Part shown: one piece after another, positions 1-8,097 of the stretch
Numbering within the stretch: position 1 is the stretch's first letter
Layout of the letters: every line of letters starts with the position of its first letter
Assembly (NCBI GenBank): GCA_038534195.1
Contig: JBCAXE010000003.1
Location: 1 to 64,000 of the forward strand
Length of the DNA: 64,000 nt
From: JAJFFW01 sp038534195
Lineage (GTDB): Bacteria > Pseudomonadota > Alphaproteobacteria > Caulobacterales > Parvularculaceae
Reading direction: 5' to 3'
Program-made: the position numbers and the translations under genes
The notes under the pieces: generated by a model
Databases searched by the model: none
What the model was told of the DNA's origin: nothing
Seen by the model: the letters and a program-made list of their open reading frames with translations, nothing else

Positions 1-233
1 CTTGTGCAAGTCTGTGCGGGTTTTATGCAGCCAAGTCCGCCCGGTGTTTCGGGCGTGTCCCGACACATGTGAGTATCGTCGCCATGACACGAGCCATAGT
101 CCCAGAAGCCTTCAAAAGCCAACGCACCGTCTGGTAACTTTGATTGAGCCGAAGCAAAATCAGTATACGTTATGACAATAGCTGAAGAGATAACGAGCAT
201 GCGAATTGATTTTTTAATTGGAAAAATTTGCAT
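1..233 (-). CDS. Secreted Cys-containing protein, N-terminal part (runs off left edge)
   Basis: The minus strand is open from an ATG at 233 to the window edge. The first 29 residues look like a signal peptide: Lys/Arg near residues 7-11, then a hydrophobic stretch, ending in an Ala-x-Ala site (FASAQ). The visible mature part has four cysteines among short polar segments, with a GFWDYGSCHGDD stretch. I do not recognise the family. Codon use is more AT-rich than in anmK nearby. The gene is divergent from anmK with about 210 bases between them. The rest of the protein is outside the window, so no function is proposed. Confidence 0.55.
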   Translation of the reverse strand, partial: MQIFPIKKSIRMLVISSAIVITYTDFASAQSKLPDGALAFEGFWDYGSCHGDDTHMCRDTPETPGGLGCIKPAQTCT

Positions 234-444
234 GGTTTTCGCTGTTCATTTAGATAAGGCACACAGAATTAGTCGATTAGACTAGCGTCTTTCTAGTAAA
301 AAATCGACCTGCGTCCGAGGACTGTTGATGGCTTGAGCGCATGGAGCGTCTGGCCTTTTTGCACAAGGCTGTCGTTAATCCTTTGTCAAAACCGACGACG
401 GACGTTATCTGATCAATTATTCGACGATATGAAAGCGCCGTCCC

Positions 445-1569
445 ATGACAATCTTAACCGCCATAGGCCTGATGAGCGGCACCTCGCTTGACGGCGTCGA
501 TGCGGCCATCGTGAAGACTGACGGTCGAAATGTCGTTGAGGTGGGCGAGGCGATCTCTGCGCCTTACAGCCGCGATCTCAAAATCTGGATCCGCCGCGCG
601 ATCAAGGCCGCGCTGGAAGGGCGCGACGGCGCCGCTGACATCGGCAAGGCGGCGGGCGAGGTGACGCTCGCCCATGTGGACGCGGTCGAGACGCTCCTTG
701 AAAAGGCAGGCGTTAAACGCACCGCGATCGACGTGATCGGGTTCCACGGACAGACCATTCTCCATCGCCCGGCGAAATCGCGCGAGGATGTGGGCCGCAC
801 CTGGCAGATCGGCGACGGCAAGGTGCTTGCGGAGGAAACGAAAATCGATGTGGTCGCTGACTTCCGCACGGAAGATGTGGCGGCGGGCGGGGAGGGCGCG
901 CCGCTGGCGCCGGTCTATCACGGGGCGCTCGTGCGAAAGCTGGAGCGCGAGCATGCGGTAGGCGTCGTCAATCTCGGCGGCGTTGGCAACATCACATTCG
1001 CGCCCGCAGGCGGCTCGGAGATGGATCTCCTCGCCTTCGATTGCGGTCCCGGCAACGGCCTCATCGACGAATGGATGGAATTGAAAACCGGCGCGCCCAT
1101 GGATGCTGACGGCGCGCTCGCCCGAACCGGCCAGGTGCGCACCGAAATTCTGCGCATGATGTTGCTAAACCCCTATTTGCGCCGCCAGCCCCCGAAGTCG
1201 CTCGACCGCTACGATTTCAAGCTCGACCCCGTACTTGGCCTTTCGGCGGCGGACGGGGCGGCGACGCTCACCGCGTTTTCCGCCGCCTGCATTCGCGCGT
1301 CAGAGAAGTTCCTGCCTGAGACGCCGGGCGAGTGGATCATCTGCGGCGGCGGCCGGCGTAATCCGGCGATGATGGAAGCGCTCGCCAAAGCGCTCGAGGC
1401 GCCGGTTCTGCCCGCAGAGGATGTGGGCTGGCGCGGCGACGATCTCGAGGCGGAATGCTTCGCTTATCTGGCGGTGCGGAGCCTCAAAAAGCTGCCGCTC
1501 AGCTATCCGAAAACAACGCGCGTCCCGCGGCCCATGCCGGGCGGGGTCTATCATCGCGCGCCGGTTTAA
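445..1569 (+). CDS. anmK: Anhydro-N-acetylmuramic acid kinase
   Basis: AnmK phosphorylates and opens 1,6-anhydro-MurNAc released from peptidoglycan turnover, giving MurNAc-6-phosphate in the cytosol. The 374 residues fit the family. The N-terminal ATP-binding signature GLMSGTSLDGVDAA is at residues 8-21, FHGQTILHRP lies near residue 100, VNLGGVGNITF near residue 175 and FDCGPGN near residue 198. The C-terminal part has ICGGGRRNPAMM, as usual. Start at the first ATG. In many alphaproteobacteria tyrS lies divergently beside anmK, but here an unrelated secreted protein does. nagZ, at 58.7 kb, belongs to the same recycling route. Confidence 0.97.
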   Translation: MTILTAIGLMSGTSLDGVDAAIVKTDGRNVVEVGEAISAPYSRDLKIWIRRAIKAALEGRDGAADIGKAAGEVTLAHVDAVETLLEKAGVKRTAIDVIGFHGQTILHRPAKSREDVGRTWQIGDGKVLAEETKIDVVADFRTEDVAAGGEGAPLAPVYHGALVRKLEREHAVGVVNLGGVGNITFAPAGGSEMDLLAFDCGPGNGLIDEWMELKTGAPMDADGALARTGQVRTEILRMMLLNPYLRRQPPKSLDRYDFKLDPVLGLSAADGAATLTAFSAACIRASEKFLPETPGEWIICGGGRRNPAMMEALAKALEAPVLPAEDVGWRGDDLEAECFAYLAVRSLKKLPLSYPKTTRVPRPMPGGVYHRAPV

Positions 1570-1590
1570 GGGAAATAAGCGCCGCGCCGG

Positions 1591-1619
1591 TTGACTTCGC
1601 CGAGGTCCGTTAATATACC
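1591..1619 (+). promoter_or_regulatory. Sigma-70-type promoter of the L36 gene
   Basis: TTGACT at 1591-1596 and TATACC at 1614-1619 are separated by exactly 17 bases, 30 bases upstream of the start of the small ribosomal protein gene. This is one of the best housekeeping-type promoters in the window. Read by eye only. Confidence 0.5.
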
Positions 1620-1648
1620 CCGCGTTCGCTTAACGCAGATGGTTCGTC

Positions 1649-1774
1649 ATGAAAGTTAAAAGCTCGCTGAAATCGTTGAAAAACCGGCACAAAGACTGCC
1701 GGGTCGTGCGCCGTCGCGGCCGTGTTTACGTGATCAACAAGACCCAGCGCCGCTTTAAAGCGCGCCAGGGTTAA
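1649..1774 (+). CDS. ykgO: 50S ribosomal protein L36, type B (zinc-free form)
   Basis: A 41-residue basic protein starting MKVKSSLKSLKNRHKDCRVV and ending RRFKARQG. This is the L36 fold. Only one cysteine remains (residue 17), so the four zinc ligands of the classic L36 are missing. That makes it the C-minus, type B paralogue of about 41 residues. In alphaproteobacteria this form is often the only L36, so it need not be a zinc-starvation replacement. A promoter-like pair lies just upstream. The assignment is firm, and only the symbol varies between databases (ykgO or rpmJ). Confidence 0.95.
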   Translation: MKVKSSLKSLKNRHKDCRVVRRRGRVYVINKTQRRFKARQG

Positions 1775-1850
1775 TGCATTTGCGCGCTTTGATGCGCTGT
1801 TAACCGGAAATTGAGTTGGAAGCTTAACCGTGTCGGGCTATACTTGGCCG

Positions 1851-2396
1851 ATGCGGTTGTTTTTGTTCGCCATTTTTTCCTTCGCCATGCTTGGGCCCGA
1901 GGCCCGGGCCGACCAGACGGACACGCGCCTCGATTCGCTCTTTGAAGAGTTGCGCACCGGCGACGCCCTGAGCGCTGACGAGACCGTGGACAGGATTGTC
2001 GGGATTTGGGCCGACTCCCAGAGCGATACGGTGGATTTGCTTTATGCGCGCGCTTCGCAAAGCGTCGACGCGGGCGATTATGACGTGGCGCTCGCGCTTC
2101 TTGATCATGTGGTCGGCCTCACACCGAATTTCGCCGACGGATACGCCCTGCGCGGCGTTGTGCGGATGAGCGTCAGCGAAGAGGCCGACGCCGTCGCCGA
2201 TTTCTCCAAAGCGCTGGAGCTTGAGCCGCGCCATTTCGGCGTGCGCATGGCGCTGGCTGAATGGTTCCTCGCAAACGGCGACAAGCGCGAGGCCTATGAC
2301 ATGTTGCAGAAGGTTCTCGAATGGAACCCGCATAACGAGCCGGCGCGCCGCCGGGCGCGCGCGCTCCGCCGCGAGCTCGACAGCCAGGAAATCTAA
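1851..2396 (+). CDS. Exported TPR-repeat protein
   Basis: From the ATG at 1851 the protein has 181 residues. It opens with a signal peptide (MRLFLFAIFSFAMLGPEARA). The mature part is helical with at least two tetratricopeptide units, for example AGDYDVALALLDHVVGLTPN and the following FADGYALRGVVRMSVSEEAD segment with FSKALELEP. A GTG 21 bases upstream (1830) is in frame and would add seven residues; no strong ribosome binding site settles the choice. Such small periplasmic TPR proteins are usually scaffolds, but the partner cannot be told from sequence. It sits between the L36 gene and gapR on the same strand. Confidence 0.8.
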   Translation: MRLFLFAIFSFAMLGPEARADQTDTRLDSLFEELRTGDALSADETVDRIVGIWADSQSDTVDLLYARASQSVDAGDYDVALALLDHVVGLTPNFADGYALRGVVRMSVSEEADAVADFSKALELEPRHFGVRMALAEWFLANGDKREAYDMLQKVLEWNPHNEPARRRARALRRELDSQEI

Positions 2397-2568
2397 AAGC
2401 GCCGCTTTTCCCCAGATTTCTCCCCAGCTTCCACACACCCGGTTCCGTTTTCCACAAGTCCGCGCTTTTCCCTTGCATGAACGCGCGCCCTCTTTTTATC
2501 TCTACGCTCAGTCTTGTGCTGTTTCGTCCTTGTAAGGATGAAATAGATAATCAGAAGGATTTCGCGCC

Positions 2569-2841
2569 ATGGCGGACGGTTCAGCAGGCATTAAACCCGA
2601 AGGCTCCACGACGATCGCAGGCGACCGCCTGCGCTCTTTCATCGAACGCGTCGAACGGCTTGAGGAAGAAAAAGCCGCGATCATGGAAGATACGAAAGAA
2701 GTCTACGCCGAAGCGAAAGGCGAGGGCTACGACACCAAGATCCTGCGTCAGGTGGTCCGCATCCGCAAAATGGACCGCGCCGACCGGCAGGAACAGGAAG
2801 CGCTGCTCGATCTTTATCTCTCCGCCATCGGCGAGGCCTAA
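2569..2841 (+). CDS. gapR: GapR-type nucleoid-associated protein (DUF2312)
   Basis: 90 residues, almost wholly a long helix rich in Glu, Lys and Arg (about 18-60), then RQVVRIRKMDRADRQEQEAL, the hallmark of DUF2312/GapR. In Caulobacter GapR binds overtwisted AT-rich DNA ahead of moving polymerases and stimulates topoisomerases. That role is family knowledge, not seen here. Length matches the family. A short run of TTTTCC/CCACA-type sequence precedes it at about 2405-2470. Transcribed with the TPR gene upstream, about 170 bases away. Confidence 0.93.
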   Translation: MADGSAGIKPEGSTTIAGDRLRSFIERVERLEEEKAAIMEDTKEVYAEAKGEGYDTKILRQVVRIRKMDRADRQEQEALLDLYLSAIGEA

Positions 2842-2933
2842 TCGGCGCGAGGTCGCGGGGCGGCTAGCGATGGCGAATAAAGATAGGCGCGGGCCAGTCC
2901 CCGGACGTTGAAAAGTCATGTAGTCTCGCCGCC

Positions 2934-3941
2934 ATGAGCGAGATCACCTCTCTTTATGTGTACAAGGTCGTGGGACAGGCGAGCCCGGGCGTTGAAACGC
3001 GCGATCTCGTCGAGGGCCTTGGCCTCAAGCCGGACGGGCCGATCGATCCGGCCCGGATGGTGTCCTCGCTCGACTATTACGACTTCTTCGCCGCGCTCGC
3101 CGAGCGCGATCCGGAGGGCGTCGCGCTGCCCTTGCGCATCGGGGCGGCCATGCGGAGCGATGAATACGGCGCCTTCGGTCTTGCGTGGAAGTCCGCCCCG
3201 AATCTGCGCGGCTCTTTTGCGCGGTCCGAACGCTACGGCCATGTGTTGGGCGGCGCGGAAACCTACACCCTCGAGCAATCGGCCGACGGCTATTTCTTCA
3301 GCCTGGAGAAGATGGGCGACGGGCGTATGGGTATGCTTCTCTCTAACGAGGCCAGCCTTGCGGCGGTAAACGCCATCAGCAAAGAAGTCAGCACCGCGCC
3401 TTTCGCGCCGTTGGCGGTTTATTTTAAGCACGCGCCGAGGGGCGATGTCTCAATTTATGAGTCCCATTTCGGCTGCCCGGTAAAATTCGAGGCCGGGCGC
3501 GATGCGCTACTCGTCAGTAGAGAGACGATCGACGCGCCGAACAAGCTTGGCGATGAAACCATCGCCGCTTTTTTTGACCGCCATTTAGAACAAGAGCTGG
3601 CGTCGCGCGAGAAAGACAGCAGCCTCGAACAACAGGTTCGCCATGCGGTCACCACATTACTGAGCGAGGGCGTGCCCACGCTGTCGCTGATCGCGTCAAA
3701 GCTGGGGTTAAGCGCCCGAACGCTGCAACGGCGTCTGTCGGATGAGGGGCATTCGTTTCAAAGCGTCGTGGACGCGGCGCGAAAAGATCTGGCCCAGCGT
3801 CTCCTCCGCGAAACGGATTACAGCCTCGCCGAAATCGGGTTCCTTACAGGCTTCTCCGAACAAAGCGGCTTCACCCGCGCCTTCAAACGCTGGGCGGGAC
3901 GAACCCCGCGCGCTTATCGGTTGGGGGAGAGGGCGGGGTGA
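2934..3941 (+). CDS. AraC-family transcriptional regulator
   Basis: 335 residues. Residues 20-200 fit the arabinose-binding/dimerisation type domain (Pfam Arabinose_bd), with the GAFGLAWKSAPNLRGSF motif typical of it. The C-terminal 100 residues hold two helix-turn-helix units: LSLIASKLGLSARTLQRRLSDEG and SLAEIGFLTGFSEQSGFTRAFKRW, followed by GRTPRAYR. The ligand and targets are unknown. The next gene (4171) is on the same strand but separated by an AT-rich gap, and nothing divergent lies next to it, so no obvious local target exists. Confidence 0.92.
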   Translation: MSEITSLYVYKVVGQASPGVETRDLVEGLGLKPDGPIDPARMVSSLDYYDFFAALAERDPEGVALPLRIGAAMRSDEYGAFGLAWKSAPNLRGSFARSERYGHVLGGAETYTLEQSADGYFFSLEKMGDGRMGMLLSNEASLAAVNAISKEVSTAPFAPLAVYFKHAPRGDVSIYESHFGCPVKFEAGRDALLVSRETIDAPNKLGDETIAAFFDRHLEQELASREKDSSLEQQVRHAVTTLLSEGVPTLSLIASKLGLSARTLQRRLSDEGHSFQSVVDAARKDLAQRLLRETDYSLAEIGFLTGFSEQSGFTRAFKRWAGRTPRAYRLGERAG

Positions 3942-4170
3942 GGTGGAGGGGAACATAAGTCTTTCGACATCCGGCGTCGGCAAAAAACCTTAATCATCGC
4001 CAAGCTTGGCCATTTGTTAACACGCCAATGAAATATTTTTGCGCACTTATAAGGCGATTTTTTGCAAATTTTTTCTGTTTTGAAGTGCGCCAGCGAGTAT
4101 TTCGCTCTGTAGAAATTTTTCTGTTAGCATTCGTCAAATTTTTTAGGGGAGCAAAGGGGAGGGCGCTGCC

Positions 4171-5418
4171 ATGGAAATTTTGAAGTGGCTTGGGCGGACT
4201 ATTTTTAAGAATGCAGGAAGAGTCTTTAGCTTTTTGGCCCTTCTGGTCTCACTGGGTAGTGCCGTTTTCGCCTACCAAGCTGCGTCCGCAAGCGACCACA
4301 ATAATGTCGAAATAACACTTATTTTAGGAATCGTAGTCGTCGTTATTGTTGTACTGGCGGCGTTTCTTAGCATTCATAAAGAAAATTCGGACCTACGAGA
4401 CGTAAAATTCGAGGCAAAAAATGTCGAGGATCAGCTTCAGGAATCCAAGAAACGAATAACCCAAATCGGCCGTCGATCGAACCAGACAACGCGGGCGTTG
4501 CATAATCTGGCGCATGAAACCAGAGACTACACAATTCAAATGTATTACGCCGCCGAGGATTTCTTCGGAGACACGCCTGCAAAGGAGAAAAAGCAGATCT
4601 TGAGAGAGGCCCTCGCGCGCTCTTCATCCTTCGACATATATCACTTAAATAACGTCAAAGAGATTTTTGACATTGCATCTCAGCAGCACTGCTCCGTGCA
4701 CTTGAAGCTAATCGAGTACGTCAGCGACCTAATCAATGACGGGACAACAGACATTCATGTCCGCACGCATATGCGTGACAGTATTTCCCACAAACGTCGT
4801 ATTGTGAAGGACTTCGAACTTGGCAGTTTTCCCTATCACACGTCGACAGCCTTCAAGCGGATCGTCGATCACGATTACTCTGACAAGGAGTTCTTTGAAG
4901 ACCATCTTCGAAATGTGTCATATTACGAGGATAGTTTTCGAGATTGGGATCGGTACTACGATGCGCGCGCTGTTGTGGCCTTGCGAAACCTCTTGATCCC
5001 AAAAGCTTCTCGTATACTAGGGTTTTTGAGCGTCGATAATTTTGGGGGCGGCCTGGCGAATGAAACCGCCAAGGAACTGCTTAATACTTGTGCTGATATT
5101 TATACGAGCGCTCTCATTACACGAGCCTCAATCATTATGCCTATGATGATGGAAGTCTCACCTGATGGGCCAAACGCCGATCCACCTAACGGTAAGACGC
5201 CGTTACCGGAACTGTATTTTAGTATTCTTAAAGCGGGCTTTTCGCTTTCACGAGAAAATTCTGACACAGAAGCTCAAAGAAAGGACAAGAACTTTCGGAT
5301 TAATAACACCCGCAATCATGCTTACATAAGCGACGAAGAAATGGACTCAACCCGGCGTTTCAACGACATGATGGCTGCAGTACGCAAAAACAGAATTATC
5401 GATAAGCGGTTTGATTAG
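4171..5418 (+). CDS. Membrane-anchored coiled-coil protein with a GAF-like C-terminal domain
   Basis: 415 residues, family not recognised. Two hydrophobic segments (about 17-37 and 48-68) are followed by a charged helix likely to form a coiled coil (about 70-110). The rest, to about 315, reads like a GAF fold: CSVHLKL, then AVVALRNLL, then the RILGFLSVDNFGG strand and the LLNTCADIYTSAL helix that usually close a GAF domain. No kinase, GGDEF, HTH or nuclease motif follows. An AGGGGAGGG ribosome binding site precedes the ATG. Base and codon use is clearly more AT-rich than in the flanking genes, as are the gaps on both sides, which suggests horizontal origin. It might be an intracellular sensor held at the membrane, but that is a guess from domain shape. 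Confidence 0.7.
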   Translation: MEILKWLGRTIFKNAGRVFSFLALLVSLGSAVFAYQAASASDHNNVEITLILGIVVVVIVVLAAFLSIHKENSDLRDVKFEAKNVEDQLQESKKRITQIGRRSNQTTRALHNLAHETRDYTIQMYYAAEDFFGDTPAKEKKQILREALARSSSFDIYHLNNVKEIFDIASQQHCSVHLKLIEYVSDLINDGTTDIHVRTHMRDSISHKRRIVKDFELGSFPYHTSTAFKRIVDHDYSDKEFFEDHLRNVSYYEDSFRDWDRYYDARAVVALRNLLIPKASRILGFLSVDNFGGGLANETAKELLNTCADIYTSALITRASIIMPMMMEVSPDGPNADPPNGKTPLPELYFSILKAGFSLSRENSDTEAQRKDKNFRINNTRNHAYISDEEMDSTRRFNDMMAAVRKNRIIDKRFD

Positions 5419-5830
5419 AACGCTCCAATCGTTGTAGCCTGCAATGACAACGATATTCGATGTATAATCGGAAAATTCGATTACGTATCGGAGCTTATCA
5501 ATAAATTGGATCCAAGTTTTCAGGCTGTCCAGTCGAGGTAGCAATTTCAACCGTAAATCATGTCGCTTCAATCGGCGATCGCTATTCCTTAGACATTCGA
5601 TCAGTGTTTAGAGGCAGCATTAAGTGCAGTGAACTTTGTCAATTTCACCCTACATTGATAACCGAAACTTCCGCAACGCCATTATTATTGACCCATTCGC
5701 CTTGGCGAATAAGTCGAAACAAGTCATTGTGCGTCTGTAAAAAACTCGGGTGTGCTCCAAATTTTTGCAAGTGCGAAGGCTTGGTCAGCGGTTGCGTCCC
5801 GTATCCATCAAAAAAATAGAGGGAGGTAAG
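5419..5830. other. AT-rich gap without a convincing gene
   Basis: 412 bases between the GAF-like protein and the lipase. Short frames exist on both strands (for example 5604-5819 plus), but they lack ribosome binding sites, recognisable domains and typical codon use. No strong hairpin or tRNA was seen. The promoter of the lipase operon is expected here, but I could not pick a convincing pair of boxes. Confidence 0.5.
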
Positions 5831-6694
5831 ATGAACTACGCACGCAGTGTACTTGCCGTTTTTGTTCTGTGTCTTTTTTCATTCGGCGCGCAGGCGCAAA
5901 CAACAGGGGTCGCGCTCGTTCACGGGACGGGCGACTCATCGGACGCCTATAACGACTATTGGAGATCCGGCTTTGTCGAGTCCGTCCGCCAGGGGCTTGA
6001 TAATCCGAACAACTTGCTCGTCGTCAATTGCGACTTCACCCAATATATGTGGGACTCGCGCGCTTCGGGCTGTCTCGCCGATCAGCTTTACACCTTCATT
6101 ACGTCGCGGGGGATCGATGATCTCGTCGTCGTGACGCACTCGAACGGCGCCAATGTGATGCGATGGATTTTGTCCAATCCCACATGGGACAGCCGGTATC
6201 CGACGATCATCAACAACACGCGCTGGGTGAACGCGCTCGCCGCCTCGAGCGCCGGAACGCCGCTCGCGGACGCCGTTATTCAAGGCAATGTTTTCGAAGC
6301 AGCGCTTGGCTGGCTTCTCGGCTATCAAAATAACGCCGTGCGCATGCAGCAGGTGTCGTGGATGGCCTATTACAACGCCAACTGGCTTCTCGGCACCAGC
6401 GGACGGCCGAGCCTGCCGCGCGGCTTCTGGAATGTCGTCGGCACGGACGTGGAAACGGCGATCTGGGACGGGGACAGCTATTGCGGCGGCTACTCGCTCA
6501 ATGTGGGCCTTGAGATCACGCAAGCCTGGCTTAACAGTTGTTCCGACGGTTTCCTTGACTGCTCCTCGCAAAACGCCGCCGGCAATCTCTGGTTCAACGA
6601 CATAAGCCGGACCAATGGGCGCGAACCCTTAAGCCATAATCAAAGCCGGCGCCAGTGTTTCAATCTCGACGTTATTCTGCGTAATGATCTTTAG
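5831..6694 (+). CDS. Secreted alpha/beta-hydrolase (lipase/esterase-like)
   Basis: 287 residues from the ATG at 5831, which has GGGAGG just upstream; an in-frame start at 5750 is less likely because it would bury the signal peptide. Signal peptide residues 1-22 end in AQA. The mature protein begins with the strand and oxyanion loop VALVHGTGDSSD. Ser104 in VTHSNGANV is the likely nucleophile; the elbow has Thr where Gly is usual. His269 in PLSHNQSRRQ is the likely catalytic histidine. Several cysteines (for example 14, 67, 81) suggest disulfides outside the cytoplasm. The substrate is unknown. It is followed by 6705-7895 with a ten-base gap, so the two are probably cotranscribed and work together. 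Confidence 0.82.
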   Translation: MNYARSVLAVFVLCLFSFGAQAQTTGVALVHGTGDSSDAYNDYWRSGFVESVRQGLDNPNNLLVVNCDFTQYMWDSRASGCLADQLYTFITSRGIDDLVVVTHSNGANVMRWILSNPTWDSRYPTIINNTRWVNALAASSAGTPLADAVIQGNVFEAALGWLLGYQNNAVRMQQVSWMAYYNANWLLGTSGRPSLPRGFWNVVGTDVETAIWDGDSYCGGYSLNVGLEITQAWLNSCSDGFLDCSSQNAAGNLWFNDISRTNGREPLSHNQSRRQCFNLDVILRNDL

Positions 6695-6704
6695 GAGCGC
6701 ACCC

Positions 6705-7895
6705 ATGAAATTATATCGCACACATACCGTCGCCAGCTTCATCGCTGTTTCATTCGCGCTCGCTTCGTCTCCGCTGCAAGCGGCGGACGCGCCGATGGCG
6801 AACGTTCAACGCGACAAAATAGAATTTTCGCAACTCCTGGAGCCTGGCTCCAAGGTTGTTCTGGGTGAGACGGCCCCCGCCGTTTCCAGCCGGAGTTACA
6901 ACCAACGCATTACCGGCGCGCAACTGAGCGCGGGCGTCGATATCGTGACGCAAGGGCGCGGCGCCGTGGTGAGGCTGACGCCAATCCGCAACCGGTCGTC
7001 GCTCGCAGGGCGTTTGCGCAAAAACCTGAGCGTCAATGATCTGGAGATCAGCGCGAACGGCCGGGACGCCGTATCGCTCGGAAAATCCGGCGCGCTTGTG
7101 GCGGATCAGGCGCAAATGCGCGACGGCCGGCCGGATCTCTTTTCGGAGACGCTCGCTTTCAGGATGTCGGACAGCTTGGGATCTGGCCGGATGCAGCTTC
7201 GAAGCCGTCAACGGCTGGGCGCGGACCACGAATTCATGGTCCAGGTCTTCGATCGCAACAGTGCGCAGGAGTTGACCGTCGACAGCGCGCGTCAACATTA
7301 TTTCATGCGCGACGCGATTGAGGCGAGGGTCCGGTTAAACGAAGCGCGCCTCGGCGGCGGCGACGCGGTTTCGGCGGTTCTTCTGGGGCCGGACGGTCAG
7401 CAGATTAAGCTGAACGCGCGCCGCGGCGCGGACCGGATCGACTTCAAGGGCGCGATACCCGCGAATGTCGACCTGGCGCCCGGCGAGCTATGGCGTGTGG
7501 CGGTCGAATATCGCGGGGAGGGCGACAAACCCCTGTTCCGAAACGCCGAGCTGCCCATCGCCATCGGCCGCCAAAGCGCGGCGATCACCTCAACGCGCGC
7601 GAGCAGAGACGCTCTACAAGTGGGCGTCAATGTGCGCGAAGCCGGGCGCTTTGAAGTGCGCGCCTGGGTGTTCGGGCAAAACGCTGACAAGAAGGAAGAA
7701 GCGGCGATGGTCGCCTACGCCGCCGAATGGCTTGATCCGGGCCGGCGCACGGTTTCCGTCAGTATAGACACGTCCGAACTTTCCGCAGCCGGTATTCGTC
7801 CGCCTTACCGGATCAAGCAGGTCCGCCTCCTCGATCAAAGCAGGTTGATGCCGCTTGACGCGAAGGCGGGTTCGGGCTTGCCGACCTTACGCTAA
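6705..7895 (+). CDS. Secreted protein, partner of the lipase (possibly DUF4785-like)
   Basis: 396 residues from the ATG at 6705, preceded by TTAGGAGCG. Signal peptide to about residue 26 (SSPLQAADA). The mature part is beta-rich with two or three immunoglobulin-like segments: HYFMRDAIEARVRL near 200-220, and GRFEVRAWVFGQ near 320. It resembles DUF4785-type exported proteins, but I am not sure of the family. No catalytic motif was seen. Placement directly after the lipase and before the terminator makes a two-gene unit, so a chaperone, inhibitor or binding partner for the lipase is possible. That is inference from context only. Confidence 0.7.
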   Translation: MKLYRTHTVASFIAVSFALASSPLQAADAPMANVQRDKIEFSQLLEPGSKVVLGETAPAVSSRSYNQRITGAQLSAGVDIVTQGRGAVVRLTPIRNRSSLAGRLRKNLSVNDLEISANGRDAVSLGKSGALVADQAQMRDGRPDLFSETLAFRMSDSLGSGRMQLRSRQRLGADHEFMVQVFDRNSAQELTVDSARQHYFMRDAIEARVRLNEARLGGGDAVSAVLLGPDGQQIKLNARRGADRIDFKGAIPANVDLAPGELWRVAVEYRGEGDKPLFRNAELPIAIGRQSAAITSTRASRDALQVGVNVREAGRFEVRAWVFGQNADKKEEAAMVAYAAEWLDPGRRTVSVSIDTSELSAAGIRPPYRIKQVRLLDQSRLMPLDAKAGSGLPTLR

Positions 7896-7905
7896 CGAAA
7901 AACGC

Positions 7906-7938
7906 GATGGACCCGCATTAAGCGCGGGTCCATCTTTT
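7906..7938 (+). terminator. Rho-independent terminator of the lipase operon
   Basis: A perfect 11-base-pair stem, GATGGACCCGC (7906-7916) with GCGGGTCCATC (7924-7934), a seven-base loop and then TTTTCTTT. It begins ten bases after the stop codon of the partner gene. Confidence 0.9.
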
Positions 7939-8097
7939 CTTTGGGTTGCATACAGAGTTCATTTTGCTTGAACTGATCATGGCTTTTTTTGCGCGCGAAA
8001 GAGTGTGCGTCCGCTAATGGATCGGTCGGTCATCAACTTCTATCCAGACCCCGTAGCGGATTTGCAGATAGGTCGGGTCAAATGTTCCGATCAGAAA

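Noticed and set aside
5347..5571. 74-codon minus-strand frame over the end of the GAF-like protein
   Set aside because: Overlaps a better supported gene and has no start signal; a toxin or antitoxin was considered but no family pattern was seen.
5604..5819. 71-codon frame between the GAF-like protein and the lipase
   Set aside because: No ribosome binding site, AT-rich random-like composition, no domain.
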